Shown in pieces: positions 1-11,503 of a stretch of DNA of 64,000 nucleotides. The notes below the pieces were generated by a model. The model had not been told where the DNA came from. It worked only from the letters and a program-made list of their open reading frames with translations, and searched no databases. The translations under genes were made by a program, and so were the position numbers. Where the stretch lies: assembly GCA_002633025.1 (NCBI GenBank), contig NMRB01000848.1, forward strand, positions 110,291 through 174,290, given 5' to 3'. Source of the stretch: Notospermus geniculatus (lineage: Eukaryota > Nemertea > Pilidiophora > Heteronemertea > Lineidae). Positions within the stretch are counted from its first letter, which is position 1, and every line of letters begins with the position of its first letter.

Positions 1-922
1 GGGGGGGAGTTTCCATTGACCGCTGCAGTAGTAGATCGATGAACTCATGCATGGAGGAAAAATGAAAATAAGGCTGTGAATGTTGCGTATAGGCTATGAT
101 AGGCCTAGGGCTAAAACTAATTATTATTTTTATTCAATGTAAATAAATATAATGTATTACGAGATGAATTTTATGTAGAATATCGATATAAAAGTAAACT
201 GTTTGCAACTGCAAGACCTACAGGTGCAACCGTGAGAGGATATCAGCCTTCCAGAGAAACGACTTCGATTCAGTACAGTTCCAAGAGGGATGGGACAGAC
301 TCATAAATCAGGATGGCTATGGCAGATGTTTGGTGTCCCCGGTGTTGCTTCGCCAAGTCCTGACTTGGACTCCTTTGAACTATCATTTGAATGATGACGG
401 AGTACTTGACCAACTGCCCCGTTCTCCTGTGGAAAAAGGTTCTTATGCGCTGTGCTACTGACCCCATGAAATTGTAGTCGGACTGACCTTGAACACAATC
501 AAAATCCGTCAGCAGAACCACAAAGAATACGAGATATCAACAGACAGTTGCTTCCTAGGAAAAGGTACCCGGTATCCCTCAGACCATCTTAACCTTCTTC
601 TAAAAAATATTTAGCAAATGTTTACCAGATACAAAGCTACGTACACAAAAATCATTACATCCTGACATGATAACAAAATTTATATAAGGTACATGGACAA
701 GATTAATCATGGATTTGGCGGTTCAAGTGTAGATTGATTCTTTGCCATACAATATCAGTTTGGTGTTGTTATTCTTGAAGATTATTTTGTTTTTGAATTA
801 GATATCCATCAGACCTGAAACAGAGGGATAAATCAACTGATACCCAAAAGAAAACAAAGGCTGAACGTCAGCGAGGTCATTTAGAGTTTTCCGCCAACAC
901 CCTGGAGGAGAAAGTTGAACTT
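1..922. other. unassigned AT-rich flank
   Basis: I see no supportable gene here. Short open frames on the minus strand at 270-521 have no recognisable motif and look like chance. The stretch 840-922 probably already belongs to the decayed transposase-like gene that becomes readable at 923. Confidence 0.4.
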
Positions 923-1849
923 TTGAATAAGGTGGATACGATACAAACGCTTTTGGGAGGAAAGGTTTCGAAGATTTCCAACTACCAGCTGCTCACGGTA
1001 GTATTGGACTCCTACATAGAATGCCATCGCATATGCATACCAACCACCCCAGGCCCACCCGATGACAGTGCAGTCCAGGGTTCCAAGGATATACCAACCA
1101 AAGCTACGGCAAAGGAACAAGAAATTGAGTGGGTGGACATTGAATCGTACCAATACTGTACCAAGGAAGAGACAACAGAGGAGTTGTATATTGCAAGTAA
1201 ATCATCAATACATAATCTGATAAAACGTTTGAGCCATCATTCCACCCATTGTGATGCTGCAATGGATTTCAAGGAATTCTCCCGATTAGGTCATGTTGGA
1301 GTTTACACCTTCACCTGTTACAAAAAAACATTCCATTAAGTGGAGTTCATCTCCGCATATCGAGAAGGGTCCATTTCTGGTAAATGTCAAGGTCGCACAT
1401 GGATATCCTCAGGAATTCTGATGGTGCAGTATGAATAATTCACAGGGGTCGAGGCTGCAAACATGTGTTGCTTGAATGATGACACCATCAACTCCATGAT
1501 GAATACCTACCACTATACTGATATTGTTGCCAAACTGATTCAAGAAAGTGGCATGTCCGTTGCTGAGCATCTAGATGCTGATGGAATAAACATTTTGACA
1601 GATGCCCGTTACTGCTGGCGAAAAAACGCAAAATTTACTCCATATGAGCAGCCACAGCTGGCAGTTGAGTGCGTTAGCAGGGCACGTTTTGTGACCACTT
1701 GGGCTACTGACATAAAACTTGGCACGCATCCAAGTCCGATGACCTATCACACCAACTTTCACGAACGACTTGACTTCAAATCCAGCAAGTGTGCTACATG
1801 TATGTGGCTCCCTCTAGAAGGCCTACATGAGTTTTGTAGGGCATGTTGA
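923..1849 (+). pseudogene. decayed transposase-like gene, N-terminal half
   Basis: Two open frames (923-1339 and 1463-1849) and a short frame between them (about 1336-1418, ending at a stop) read as successive pieces of one protein broken by frameshifts. The first ends with a KEFSRLGHVGVYTFTC-type segment, the middle reads GPFLVNVKVAHGY, and the third contains NDDTINSMMNTYHYTDIVA and the segment ILTDARYCWRKNAKF. From memory, TDAR.xWRKN is typical of a widespread, poorly characterised transposase-like family in invertebrate and fish genomes; that assignment is recall and was not searched. The protein is cut off after about 1800, so the catalytic part is absent. It is not a functional gene as it stands. 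Confidence 0.5.
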
Positions 1850-2580
1850 GCTCCGGCCCAACCACTTAGGTCCTACCACTAGCCCCTGCTGTAGGCCTAC
1901 TTGTGAACAGAGTGTTGTTTCTTTGAAGTGCGGAGAAAAACACATGGATAAATACAAGGAGAAGGGCCAGTCAAACAATAGAGACAAGGGGAAGTCTGAC
2001 AAAGAAAAGAGTTTCGCACTTGCTGGCAATGGGGGTTGATATGATTTAATTGGAAGCAGCGTCCATAGGCAATATGCCTTCTGTTGTATCCCAAGATTCT
2101 CTCTTATAAAGATGTACATCTGATAGATTCATAATAAATATCTTTAAATATGCAATTCTTCTGTAGGAGCAATATGGTGTGAAGTATGTTTAGGTGTGCT
2201 CATTAACGGCAGAAGCTCCCTAGTTGGGCTAGTGACTACAGCGACAATGTGTATGCTACAAATAAATTATTGCCGGAAGAATTATTGCAGTCTATGGAAA
2301 AGCTCCGAGGTACTTTCCTCAAAGAATTCAAGGAATTTCAGACACCAGTGTTGTCAATTAAAGACGTGTGCCATGTCCCCGCTATCATAAGTAGCTGTCA
2401 ACTTGCGAGATTAATCACACCGGAGTAACACTAACAGATGCAATATGATAGTCCTAAAACACAGGCATGGGTTTTCAATTTCAATTTTTTTTAGTTCAGG
2501 GTTGTGTGTAGGCCTATGGATGTACTAGTATTCGATGGATGAAGCTGTGGGAAGGTCTGTGTGAGTGTTGGATGCTATGG
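1850..2580. other. no recognised gene
   Basis: Short open frames on both strands overlap without recognisable motifs. TAGGCCTA octamers are present. Nothing else is supportable. Confidence 0.35.
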
Positions 2581-2998
2581 ACAGGCCCGTAGCTAGCATA
2601 GGGGCAAATGCCCCCCCCCCCCCGCAATTGTGTGAATTTTTTTTCAGGCAAATCAAAATTGCTGTTCATGTCTCAGCGTGCAGGGAGTAGAAATCAGTCA
2701 GAAACATTAGTTCACCTCAGTGAGAAACTAAGTGGCTGGCTCTAATGTTGTGTGGTCAAGTCCTTGCAGTCATTGAATGCCCTAACTGCCCCCTCATAAT
2801 GTAACACAACCACTGCCCCGGAAATGGGTGGAAATTGCACCTCAGCGCTCGTTAATTCTTAAAATATTGCCTGGAGGAGGTCCCCAGACCCCTGCAAAAC
2901 CGGACCCTTTGGCGCGGCGTGCGTCGAAGCCCACATCCATTCAGCTCATTTGCTTAAAATGCCCCCCCCCCCGTCAAAAAAGCTAGCTACGGCCCTGT
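2581..2998. mobile_element. MITE with 17-bp terminal inverted repeats
   Basis: The left end ACAGGCCCGTAGCTAGC (2581-2597) is mirrored by GCTAGCTACGGCCCTGT (2982-2998). Both internal sub-ends carry a run of C (about 2610-2622 and 2961-2972). There is no ORF. The target duplication is unclear, so the superfamily is not assigned. Confidence 0.7.
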
Positions 2999-3525
2999 AT
3001 GATGAGCGAGTTTATGCAGATTCATGTAAAAAGTAAATAGACAAAAAGTATTCTGTTCCCTCACCAAGAAGTAAGCACTAGAATACGTTTGGGTTGTAGC
3101 TAAGCCACTTGGCCCTACAACATTTCAGATGACTCGGTCTCTTCCCATTTCGCCATCCAGAGGTTATCCATTTGATTCTCAAAATTTTAAAATTATCCAT
3201 ACATGTATGCAATCATAAACATATTGGAGAGGCTTTATTCATGAAAAAATGCAAAGGAAAACAGAAGACATGACAAAAAGTACACTGACAAATTTATCGT
3301 CTGCTATAAAACTACGTCACTACCGGGTTTTAAATTTCCTAGAATGGAACAAATTGTCTGCATCGAGGCTGAGGCGGTTGACCTCAAAAGATGATGGCTT
3401 GTGGATTGTTTTTCCTCCAACTGAGGTAGGCCTAATTAAGTTTGACAACCGACATGTGTCACCGCACACTCGCTGCATTCCAGCTAAATTCCAGCACTGT
3501 TGGTGGAGGATTTCGCCTGACTGTA

Positions 3526-3609
3526 TTGCGTCCAAGATGCAACTGGCATCTTGGACGAGTCACAGAGACATTTGCAGGAGAGGATGGTTTCGTCAGGAAG
3601 GTCCGTGTT
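3526..3609 (+). pseudogene. possible BEL/Pao C-terminal (DUF5641-like) fragment
   Basis: In the frame starting at 3442 the translation has W-H-L-G-R-V-T-E-x-F-x-G-E-D-G-F-V-R-K-V-R-V. This follows the WPLGRV...G.DG.VR.V.V pattern seen at the C-terminus of BEL/Pao retrotransposon polyproteins. Only about 28 residues match and the flanks do not, so this is at most a relic. Confidence 0.3.
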
Positions 3610-3898
3610 TTTCCATTGTGCCATTGCCGATCTCATTATGGAAAATCCACATGCATTCAAGTCAGTATTTGTACCTGGAGATAACCCACCGTTGAAAGGG
3701 AGCACAGTACTTTCTATGTTCATTCCAGTCTTTTCTGAAGATGGCTCAAACCACCGTGGGAAAGAGGATACTCTTATGGAGTTTTGGGCAACGTATCTGA
3801 GTGATATGGACACAGGTAAAATAAGCATCCATATCATTCACATTGATGTTTCCAGCACTAACAACAGTAATAGTTCCGAGAAACTGTACATTGTGTAG
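3551..3898 (+). pseudogene. unrecognised coding-like relic upstream of the transposase
   Basis: A 115-codon frame contains PPLKGSTVLSMFIPVFSEDG followed by an acidic-aromatic stretch (KEDTLMEFWATYLSDMD). The first part looks like conserved protein, reminiscent of a segment upstream of HECT domains in some invertebrate G2E3-like ORFs, but I cannot confirm that. It overlaps the BEL/Pao-like relic in another frame, so at least one of the two is fortuitous. Confidence 0.25.
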
Positions 3899-4289
3899 GC
3901 CTAATTACATGTATCTGGCTCAAAATGCCGTGTGCAGCACGGTAGATTTTCAGAATGAGCAAGTGCCATATTTGGAATGATAGAAGTACCCCTTTCTGCA
4001 AGTGTACATGTGTCATGGATTGCATCTCTTTTAAAACTATTATCTGACATGGCTTCTTTCGCATGGTCTCACACTGTGATGTGTAGTCCAGGGCTGATAT
4101 ACATCTATTCATAAAAGTAATTAAGTCAAAGTGTGACACTTATCCTTTGTTCAACACAACATATAAGTATCACACTTTGATTTAGGTGTAGGGACCATCA
4201 AATTTGCTGTCAAGCAAATTTCACAGTTCTAGTTTCTGTAATGTGTTCTATGATCACACTTTCCATTTCAGGTAAAACCGCGGCAAAAC

Positions 4290-5267
4290 CAGCTGATGTA
4301 TAGCGATTTGCATCAGCTGTTGAGGAAGTACCTATACTTGGCTTGGGATCAACCAAAATTCCAGGATTGGTCTTTGACCACGATGCTACCGACAAATACC
4401 CAGGCAGCAGCACCTGTGGACCTACAGATAAACCAGTACTGTAAAACAGCTGCGAACTACACAGGGCGTTTTCAAGTGAAGTTTAGTGTCCAACAAAGGC
4501 TTCTCCGAGTTGAGCATGAGGATTCCTGGTACTGTAACCATCTCTGGAAAATGATGAGACAATTCGCTTTGTTCTTCTGTGTGGACGACAAAGCAGTTGT
4601 CCCAATAGGGGAACCAGATGTTCCAGTGTCAACTGGAGTTAGGGCACACCATGGAGCCCCAGTGGTCATAGGGGGGCCTACTTTGTCCGCTGCAGATCAT
4701 GATTTCCATATTTGTGGAATTGTGCCTAGTGTAACATTCCAAGTTGATATTCCTGAGGTACTTGAGGATGGCTTCTATTCTGGGCATGTATAAGTTACCG
4801 TCAAAGATAAGGTTTTTGAGCCGTCCAACGCTGCCAGACATGCTGCGGAACTACTATCTCTACTTCGAGGGAACTACAGCGAAGACGAAGTCAACCTTAC
4901 TTCCCCAATATTGATGATCTTTAGCGATGGAGGTCCAGATCACCGTACCAACTATATTTCCGTCAAGGTGGCAGCTATGTTGTTGTTTATAGCAGTCGAT
5001 CTGGATATGTATTGTGCAGTCGGAACAGCCCCTCACGGCAGCTGGGTGAATCCGGCGGAACGAATTATGTTCACGTTAAACATAGCCCTCCAGAATGTAG
5101 CCTTATGCCGGGAAAGAATGGACGAACCAGAATTTCAAAGGACTTTGTCAAGAAAATCTACCATGAAAGGAGTTCGTGATGAAGCAGCTCAGGATAGCGA
5201 CCTCGCTGCTGCACTCAAGGCCTCAGTTCAACCAGATAGAGCAGTAGTACATTTTACACAACACTGA
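4290..5267 (+). pseudogene. transposase-like C-terminal domain with one in-frame stop
   Basis: A single reading frame runs from about 4296 to the stop at 5265-5267, interrupted only by TAA at 4791-4793. Readable blocks are YTGRFQVKFSVQQRLLR, then FCVDDKAVVPIGEP (acidic pair near 4583), AADHDFHICGIVPSV, VTVKDKVFEPSNAARHAAEL immediately after the stop, IFSDGGPDHR (near 4917) and NPAERIMFTLNIALQNVALC (near 5050). The spaced acidic residues D-D...D...E are compatible with a DDE/RNase H-fold transposase. From memory the family is widespread in molluscs, cnidarians and amphioxus. The single stop suggests recent inactivation. No terminal repeats were identified. Confidence 0.6.
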
Positions 5268-5430
5268 CGCCGTGCACTGACGTCGAGAATCGTGGCGATG
5301 ATTCGTGTTTTTCAAATTGAATACTGAGGGGGTTTAAGGCCTTCTTAATTTTTTTTCAAACTTAAGACTTTTTAAGGCCTTGAAAATGGAAGTTCCAAAT
5401 TTAAGACTTTTAAAGACTGTAGACACCCTG

Positions 5431-5562
5431 CAGGAGGAAACTGGATTGACCACAGAAAACCACTGCTGGAGAAAATCCTGCCCTGTCACATGAAAGCAGG
5501 TCTGAACCCGGAACCTCAGAGGTGACAGGCACTAACGTTACCATTGCACCACTCTGACAGCC
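5431..5562 (-). repeat. degenerate tRNA-derived SINE
   Basis: Read on the minus strand, this starts GGCTGTCAGAGTGGTGCAAT and continues with an A-box-like segment (TGGTGCAATGG) and a degraded B box (GGTTCAGACC). It then runs into the bleomycin-type tail CTCCAGCAGTGG...TTTCCTCCTG also seen in the better copy at 59627-59777. Divergence suggests an old insertion. Confidence 0.6.
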
Positions 5563-5826
5563 ACTTTTTAAACTTTGATTAGGACTCGAAATAGATGAAG
5601 AGATATGTTAACGATTAAAGCAGTTAGTCTTTCTAGAACTACGTAGTCTACGGATAGGCCTACATCATCAGCTGTAATAAATCAAACCATAGAACTTTTC
5701 TTGCATCTTCAGCTCATCTAACATAACCGAAGCCGCTAATTCCAAATTCCACTGTAGTGTATCCAGGAGTTTTTTTACAGCGTTCCCGCGTCATAAATCC
5801 TAACTGGAATAACTGTTCCACTTTCA

Positions 5827-5997
5827 ATTATTTCCCAGCTTCGTCAGCATCCCATTGGACCTTCGTAACGCTGTCTGACACTCTTCGTCTGTGACACCGT
5901 GAACCTTGGCACCAACTTCACGGATCTTCTGTAGAATCTGACTACTAGAAGCTGGTGTCACACCGAGTGGTACGTGAACGCTCGTATGAGGTGCCAT
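5827..5997 (-). pseudogene. UBA-like fragment resembling TNK2/ACK1
   Basis: The minus-strand frame from ATG at 5997 reads SSSQILQKIREVGAKVHGVT then DEECQTALRRSNG before stopping at about 5827. The block KVHGVT.EECQ.AL closely resembles, from memory, the start of the C-terminal ubiquitin-associated domain of the TNK2/ACK1 tyrosine kinases. Only the first half of the domain is present, and the rest is non-homologous. The ATG abuts the left terminal repeat of the 5998-6926 transposon. It could be a lone exon interrupted by that element, or a captured gene scrap. No splice donor is obvious. Confidence 0.35.
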
Positions 5998-6926
5998 GTG
6001 GGAATTAAATTGTTTCAAACCATAAAAGTATAAACAAAAGCATGGAATTATTTTTCAAACCATCAATTAGACTAAACATATGGTTTCATTCCATGAAACT
6101 TAAACAAATTCATGGTTTTGAAAACATACCTTGCTTTCAAACCATAACAAAATCATTTCAAACCATGAAGTTCATGCAAATTCATGGTTTGCAAATCACG
6201 AAAAATCGGCAAATGTCTTGGTTTTCAAACCATGAATATCAAATCCTCATGGATTGTGAACAATGAACATTGCAAAAATCATAGTTTGCAAACCATTATA
6301 ATCCGCAAAAGCATGGTTTTTGATCCCACGATTACAGCAAAACTCATGGTTTACAAACCATGGAAATGGTCAAATCCATGGTATGCGATGGACTGATCCT
6401 CTGCCCGCTGTACTGGTCGAGTGCAGCGGAACGGAACCGAAACGAGGGCACAGAGACCAGTCTATGTTCCACTGCGAATACAATTATACGCACACCATGG
6501 ATGTGGCGATTTCCATGGTTTGCAAACCATGTGTTTTGCACCAATCATGGTTTCCAAAACCATGCTTTTGCGGACTATCATGGTTTGCAAAGTATGGTTT
6601 TTGCAATTTGCAATGTTTACAATCCATGATGCGTTCACATTATTACGGTTTGAAAACAAATAATTTTGCCGATTTTATGGTTTTGTATATCATTCCCATG
6701 GTTTGCAAACCCATGGTTTGAAAGTAAGTTATGTTTTCAAAACCATGTTTTTGTGAAAGTTTCATGGGAATGAAACCATGTTTAATATAAATTCTGGTTT
6801 GCATAATAATAATTTCATGGTTTCATTTATAACTTTATTGGATGAAATAAGTCAAAATACGTTCATTTATGGTTTGAAACAATGACATTATTTCCAAATA
6901 ATTTTTGGAAACAATTAAATTCCCAC
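5998..6926. mobile_element. DNA transposon filled with CATGGTTT palindromes
   Basis: The ends are inverted: GTGGGAATTAAATTGTTTC (from 5998) and GGAAACAATTAAATTCCCAC (to 6926). The interior is a degenerate array of AAACCATG and CATGGTTT (often CATGGTTTGCAAACCATG) at irregular 20-40-bp spacing. About 60 bp near 6400-6480 is unrelated GC-rich sequence. There is no coding capacity. No clear target duplication was seen. Confidence 0.7.
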
Positions 6927-6951
6927 CCGTCATCCGGGTCCATGTGGCTTC

Positions 6952-8481
6952 GGCTTACTGTATTTTGCGTAATATTACGCCGATTTAGCGTAATATTGCG
7001 CCAAGGGAGAATTCATTATTTTGCTAGCATAGGAAGTAGTTCTTGAAAACTCGCGCAGTGATCCCATAACTCACAGAGTTATCCGCGACCACGTGGCTCA
7101 CGAAGTGAGCAACGCTACAGGCCTCAATGGTAGGCCTATGATTACTTGTGTCTGTAAATAAAGGAAAATGTAGGCCTAAATTAAAAAGAAATTAAGAAAG
7201 GAACAAATTGTAGGCCTTGGCTAGTCCATGAGCTCGAATTTAGGACTCAAAACAAACTTCCGATTCAGCAACAGTAGGACCTAGGCTAGTTAGTCCTAGG
7301 CCTACGTCCGGATTGTACGCTTACCGGATCAGCCCACCTCGGCGTGAAGGCCGAAAATGGGCAGGGGCGTCACGTATTTAGGAACAAACAACGTAAGCTC
7401 CTACCGATAGGCTAGACCTACTGAGATTCACCTGTCAGCTATCTTACCCCATCTGTGGTTCTTGCAACAAAACTGCAGAAGAGAGCTCTCACTAATAGGG
7501 CGATCGCCACATTTTGCCTTGACACCCCAAGATCTACGGCCCCACCACCAAGTGAGTTGAGCACCGCCCCCAAAAACACACTGCATGCATTCTCTGCCGG
7601 TATCACTATATTTACATAGGCCTACCTCTTATGCCTCCCGCTCCATGCATCATCGATCGATGGGCCTGTGCGATTAGGCCTATCCATAATATATACGCAT
7701 GACGTCATGACGCTACCTGTGGACACAAACATAGGCCTATTCGCCCGGCAGCACCTGTACAGGACGATGCAGAGGCAGAGCTGATACTGGTGCACCGAAA
7801 ACATAAAGAACACCCAGCATTTTGACAGTTTTCACACACAAATGTCCCGGACAAATGTACAACTCGTTCACCGAATCCCGATATCCCATAACGGTCAGTG
7901 CATGACTAATGTTCTATTTTTAGCTCAGTATCGACGCCGCGCCTGCCTGACCTCTGTATCGCACCATCAGTCAGCGCCATCATACAGCAGGTCAGGGAAC
8001 CAGACTACAATATTACTCAACGACGCACAAGAGCGGACGACGTCATCACGACACTGCGCGTGGCGAGTGGGGCTTTTAATTTTTCGGGTTTTCCCGGCGA
8101 TGTTTCACTTTTGCCACTTGTTTCAGGATTGCCTCGCCAAAGTCAGTATTGCCGCATTCACATCAATTTTCGTCTGTTTTGGAGGTGGGTACATGCTATA
8201 CAAACAAAATAAGGATTACCTAGGTGGGCAGCTGATACTGTACCTTCAACAAAGGTGATTTATCAAGGCAATTTTGCATCGAATCGAGAAAAATATGCTC
8301 GATTTTACAGATATCAGCAATAGTGAACACTCCCTCAGCGGAACTAACTGACCTCGTCCCCGAGGTGCCGCACATGCATTGGGTGTATATTTCTGCATAG
8401 GCATCGAAAAAGGTACCATGTTTCCCGGTTTTCCCCACAGCATTACGCAAGGCGTAATGATTACGCAAAATACAGTAAGCC
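6952..8481 (+). mobile_element. gene-carrying DNA transposon, copy 1, 9-bp TSD
   Basis: The element starts GGCTTACTGTATTTTGCGTA and ends with the inverse ...ACGCAAAATACAGTAAGCC. It is flanked on both sides by the perfect 9-bp repeat TGTGGCTTC (6943-6951 and 8482-8490). A near-identical copy begins at 62347. It encodes no transposase but carries a small conserved frame (see 8100-8351). Non-autonomous, TIR about 30 bp. A 9-bp duplication is typical of Mutator-like elements; gene carriage without a transposase resembles a Pack-MULE. Superfamily is inference. Confidence 0.8.
8100..8351 (+). pseudogene. transposon-carried small membrane-protein frame, copy 1
   Basis: ATG at 8100 opens a frame with a hydrophobic segment (SIAAFTSIFVCFGGGYMLY) followed by KQNKDYLGGQLILYLQQR and then TGA at 8256-8258. 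The copy near 63685 has TGG at the same codon and runs on to the stop. Immediately 5' of QDCLA is a perfect acceptor-like TTGTTTCAG, so the hydrophobic part may be a captured internal exon. No family is recognised. Confidence 0.45.
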
Positions 8482-8852
8482 TGTGGCTTCACCCTGTACC
8501 ACCCTGTGTGGAATCTTCTGACCTGGCAAGTTTTCATACTCCAAGGTCTCTTTTGATTGGCGCCTATCGAGAAGGGTTTAACAGCTGCAGTCTGCAGAGA
8601 GGTACGCGGGGAGACAAGAAAATAACGGGTGTGACTCAAGCTCAGGGACGACTCGGGTATAAAAACCTACCAATTTGGAATAGGTGGAACCATAAAGGAA
8701 TCAACCATAAAGGTTCAACTGACAAATTTAGCATTTTATAAATGTGGACAATATCCCTTTAAAACCCAACAGATTTGCATTCTGACGTTTCGATGTGATA
8801 AGCAAGACCCTTCTGCACATTCACTGCAAATTTTGTTGAATTCCGACGGCGT

Positions 8853-9980
8853 GTTTAATCTCGCACTGCGACTTTTTAAAGTCGCGCTGCGACTTTTAAT
8901 CTCGCAGTGCGACTTTTTAATCTCACAGTCTCGCACTGCGACTTTTAATCTCGAACTGCGACGTTATAAACTCGCACTCCGACTTTTAAAGTCGCACTGC
9001 GACTTTTTAAACTCGCACTGCGACTTTATAAACTCGCACTGCGACTTTATAAACTCGCGCTGCGACTTTTTAATCTCGCGCTGCGACTTTTTAATCTCGT
9101 GCTGCGGCTTTATAAACTCGCAAGGCGACTTCATAAACTCGCACTGCGACTTTTTAAACTCGCACTGTGACTTTTAATCTCGCAGTGCGACTTTTTAATC
9201 TCACAATCTCGCAGTGCGACTTTTACTCTCGCACTGCCACTTTTTAAACTCGCACTGCAACTTTATAAACTCGCACTGCGACTTTATAAACTCGCACTGC
9301 GTCTTTATAAACTCGCACTGCGACTTTTTAAACTCGCACTGCGTCTTTTTAAACTCGCACTGCGACTTTATAAACTCGCACTGCATCTTTATAAACTCGC
9401 ACTGTGACTTTTTGAACTCACACAGGGACTTTTTAAACTCGCACTGCGACTTTATAAACTCGCACTGCGACTTTATAAACTCGCACTGCATCTTTATAAA
9501 CTCGCACTGCGACTTTTAAACTCGCAGTGCGACTTTTTAAACTCACACTGCGACTTTACTCGCAATGAGACTTTTAATCTCGCACTGCGACTTTTTAATC
9601 TCACAATCTCGCACTGCGACTTTTAATCTCGCACTGCCACTTTTTAAACTCGCACTGCGACTTCATAAAGTCGCAGTGCGACTTTTAAAAAAGTCGCAGC
9701 GCGAGCTTAAAAAGTCGCAGTGCGAGTTTATAAAGATGCAGTGCGAGTTTATAAAGTCGCAGTGCGAGATTAAAAGTCGCAGTGCGAGATTACGAGATTA
9801 AAAAGTCGCAGCGCGAGTTTAAAAAGTCGCAGTGCAAGTTTAAAAAGTCGCAACGCGAGTTTATAAAGTCGCAGTGCGAGTTAAAAAAGCTGCAGCGCGA
9901 GTTTATAAAGCCGCAGTGTGACTTTAAAAAGTCGCAGCGCGAGATTAAAAGCCACAGCGTGAGATTGTGAGATTGTGAGA
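8853..9980. repeat. 20-21-bp minisatellite with internal orientation switch
   Basis: From 8853 to about 9665 the unit is ACTCGCACTGCGACTTTWWA, repeated tens of times. After about 9668 the same unit runs as its reverse complement (AAGTCGCAGTGCGAGTTTAT) to about 9980. The whole is therefore a head-to-head array whose halves can pair. Long frames in it encode only repeats such as NSHCDFI or KSQCEF and are not genes. Confidence 0.9.
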
Positions 9981-10107
9981 TTAAAAAGAAGAGTGCCGAA
10001 TGAGCAGCTTCTCATACCCATCAGGTATATTCCTCTGAAAAGTTTCAGAAGACCAAAGGGACACACTGCGCTAAAACTACCGGTACTGTAAAATTATTAC
10101 ACTCAAC

Positions 10108-10830
10108 CCATGACAATAATCTCCCTGCCTGCACCCAATGCAGATACTTGTATTTCTATATTTTTTTGTTATCAGTCATCAGCCTGGGATCTGGCTAAAA
10201 ATAGATCATGATTCCACTGAAATACAGTCGCATTGTCCTGTTACCGCTGCCAGAACTCTGAACGTGTAGGTACACAAGAGTGGACTCCTTTGGATACAAG
10301 CAACAGACTGGTTGAGGAAATGATTCTTACCTTTGAATAACAGAGCCCTTGCTGACAATGTCATGAAAACGAACCACAACTTTATTTAGCCCAAGATATG
10401 ATTGCAACGTAACGGTACAAACTCATTGCTTCCAACCATTCGATCTACTAAGTTCATGTCATGTCCCAGAGCTAATGAATCAGTACCACCAGGTGCTTTT
10501 GTTACAGTCGTTGGTTTACACTCCTAAAGAGAGATTCATGACGCATACAAACTTTGCTTACCTTTTGACCAGCTCTCTGCTGCAACATGCTGTCAGTACG
10601 TAACAGACTTGGACCGGAAAAGTTACATGCACTTTCCACATGCGAAATCACCTCACTAGTGACACATGATTCTTCTAATGAAACAGTTACAGTTTTTACA
10701 CAGTCTTTAGATGGCACTACTTCAACATTTTCTCAGTTTTCTCACTTCAACATTTTCTTAGTTTGCATATTTTAGCACACGTTTTGTGCAGTGCGGGTTT
10801 TAAAAAAAGACACACTTAGAATGTCCTAAA
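10108..10830 (-). repeat. dispersed gene-derived repeat, copy A
   Basis: About 720 bp that recurs at 18728-20550 (copy B, interrupted) in the same orientation, with part of it inverted at 22911-23163 (copy C). On the minus strand it holds a short frame (10502-10717) starting MPSKDCVKTVTVSLEESCVT; its AAAAG|GTAAGC could be a splice donor. Relative to C it lacks 13 bp near 10410 (CGTGAATTTCATC in C), which breaks the frame. It looks like a duplicated intron-bearing gene scrap. Confidence 0.6.
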
Positions 10831-10849
10831 GGGCATGTTCTTTTTCGGA

Positions 10850-11500
10850 ACATTTTTCCCAACTAATTTTTCATTTAGTTGCAGGTGTTTAATTTTCATG
10901 ATAATTTCAGGTATAATATTTTATAACGTGAACTACATAATCATGAAAGAAAAATGTGACATTAGTTTCATTAATTAGGAAAACAAAGAGCATTTGCAAA
11001 ATGTCTGAAATCAGCATGAAAACAGTGAAATTATTCCCTAATATTTGTTGTACTGGGAGAGTAATGGTATTATTTATCATTCATCATAAAATCATTACTG
11101 AACATATTGGTTTTGCTGAAATATTTGCATAAAATCTGTGATTTTCTTCATTTCTGCACCCCTATTTATGTGGGGGGAGAACAGAACAGCACATCTAGGC
11201 CTGTCAGATTTGAATGGAATGCTGTGGTAAAGATTATAATCAATATCAGTTACAACATGTATAATCAACCATGACATGTGGGTAGGCTTATGTGATCGGT
11301 GGGACGTCAAATTCAAGTTTCCCTTTTATGACCTTATGCAACACCAACAAACCACTTCACTGATATTGACAATAATCTTTACCACAGCATTCCATTCAAA
11401 TCTGACAGGCCTAGATGTGCTGTTCTGTTCTCCCCCCACATAAATAGGGGTCCAGAAATGAAGAAAGTCACACATTTTTTGCAAATATTTCAGCAAAACC
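10850..11500. repeat. long palindromic repeat, copy 1
   Basis: Two arms: the left (about 10850-11300) and the right (about 11330-11500, resuming after the 11504-11642 insertion) mirror each other around about 11315. The block CCTGTCAGATTTGAATGGAA (11196) is inverted at 11385-11410. A second copy occupies about 59427-60245, with a complete right arm and a truncated left arm. Together they define an element with arms of about 430 bp. No ORF. Confidence 0.75.
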
Positions 11501-11503
11501 AAT

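Noticed and set aside
8833-9970. Long ORFs of 60-114 codons in the minisatellite
   Set aside because: They are frames through a 20-21-bp repeat (a multiple of 3 when 21 bp) and encode only repeats.
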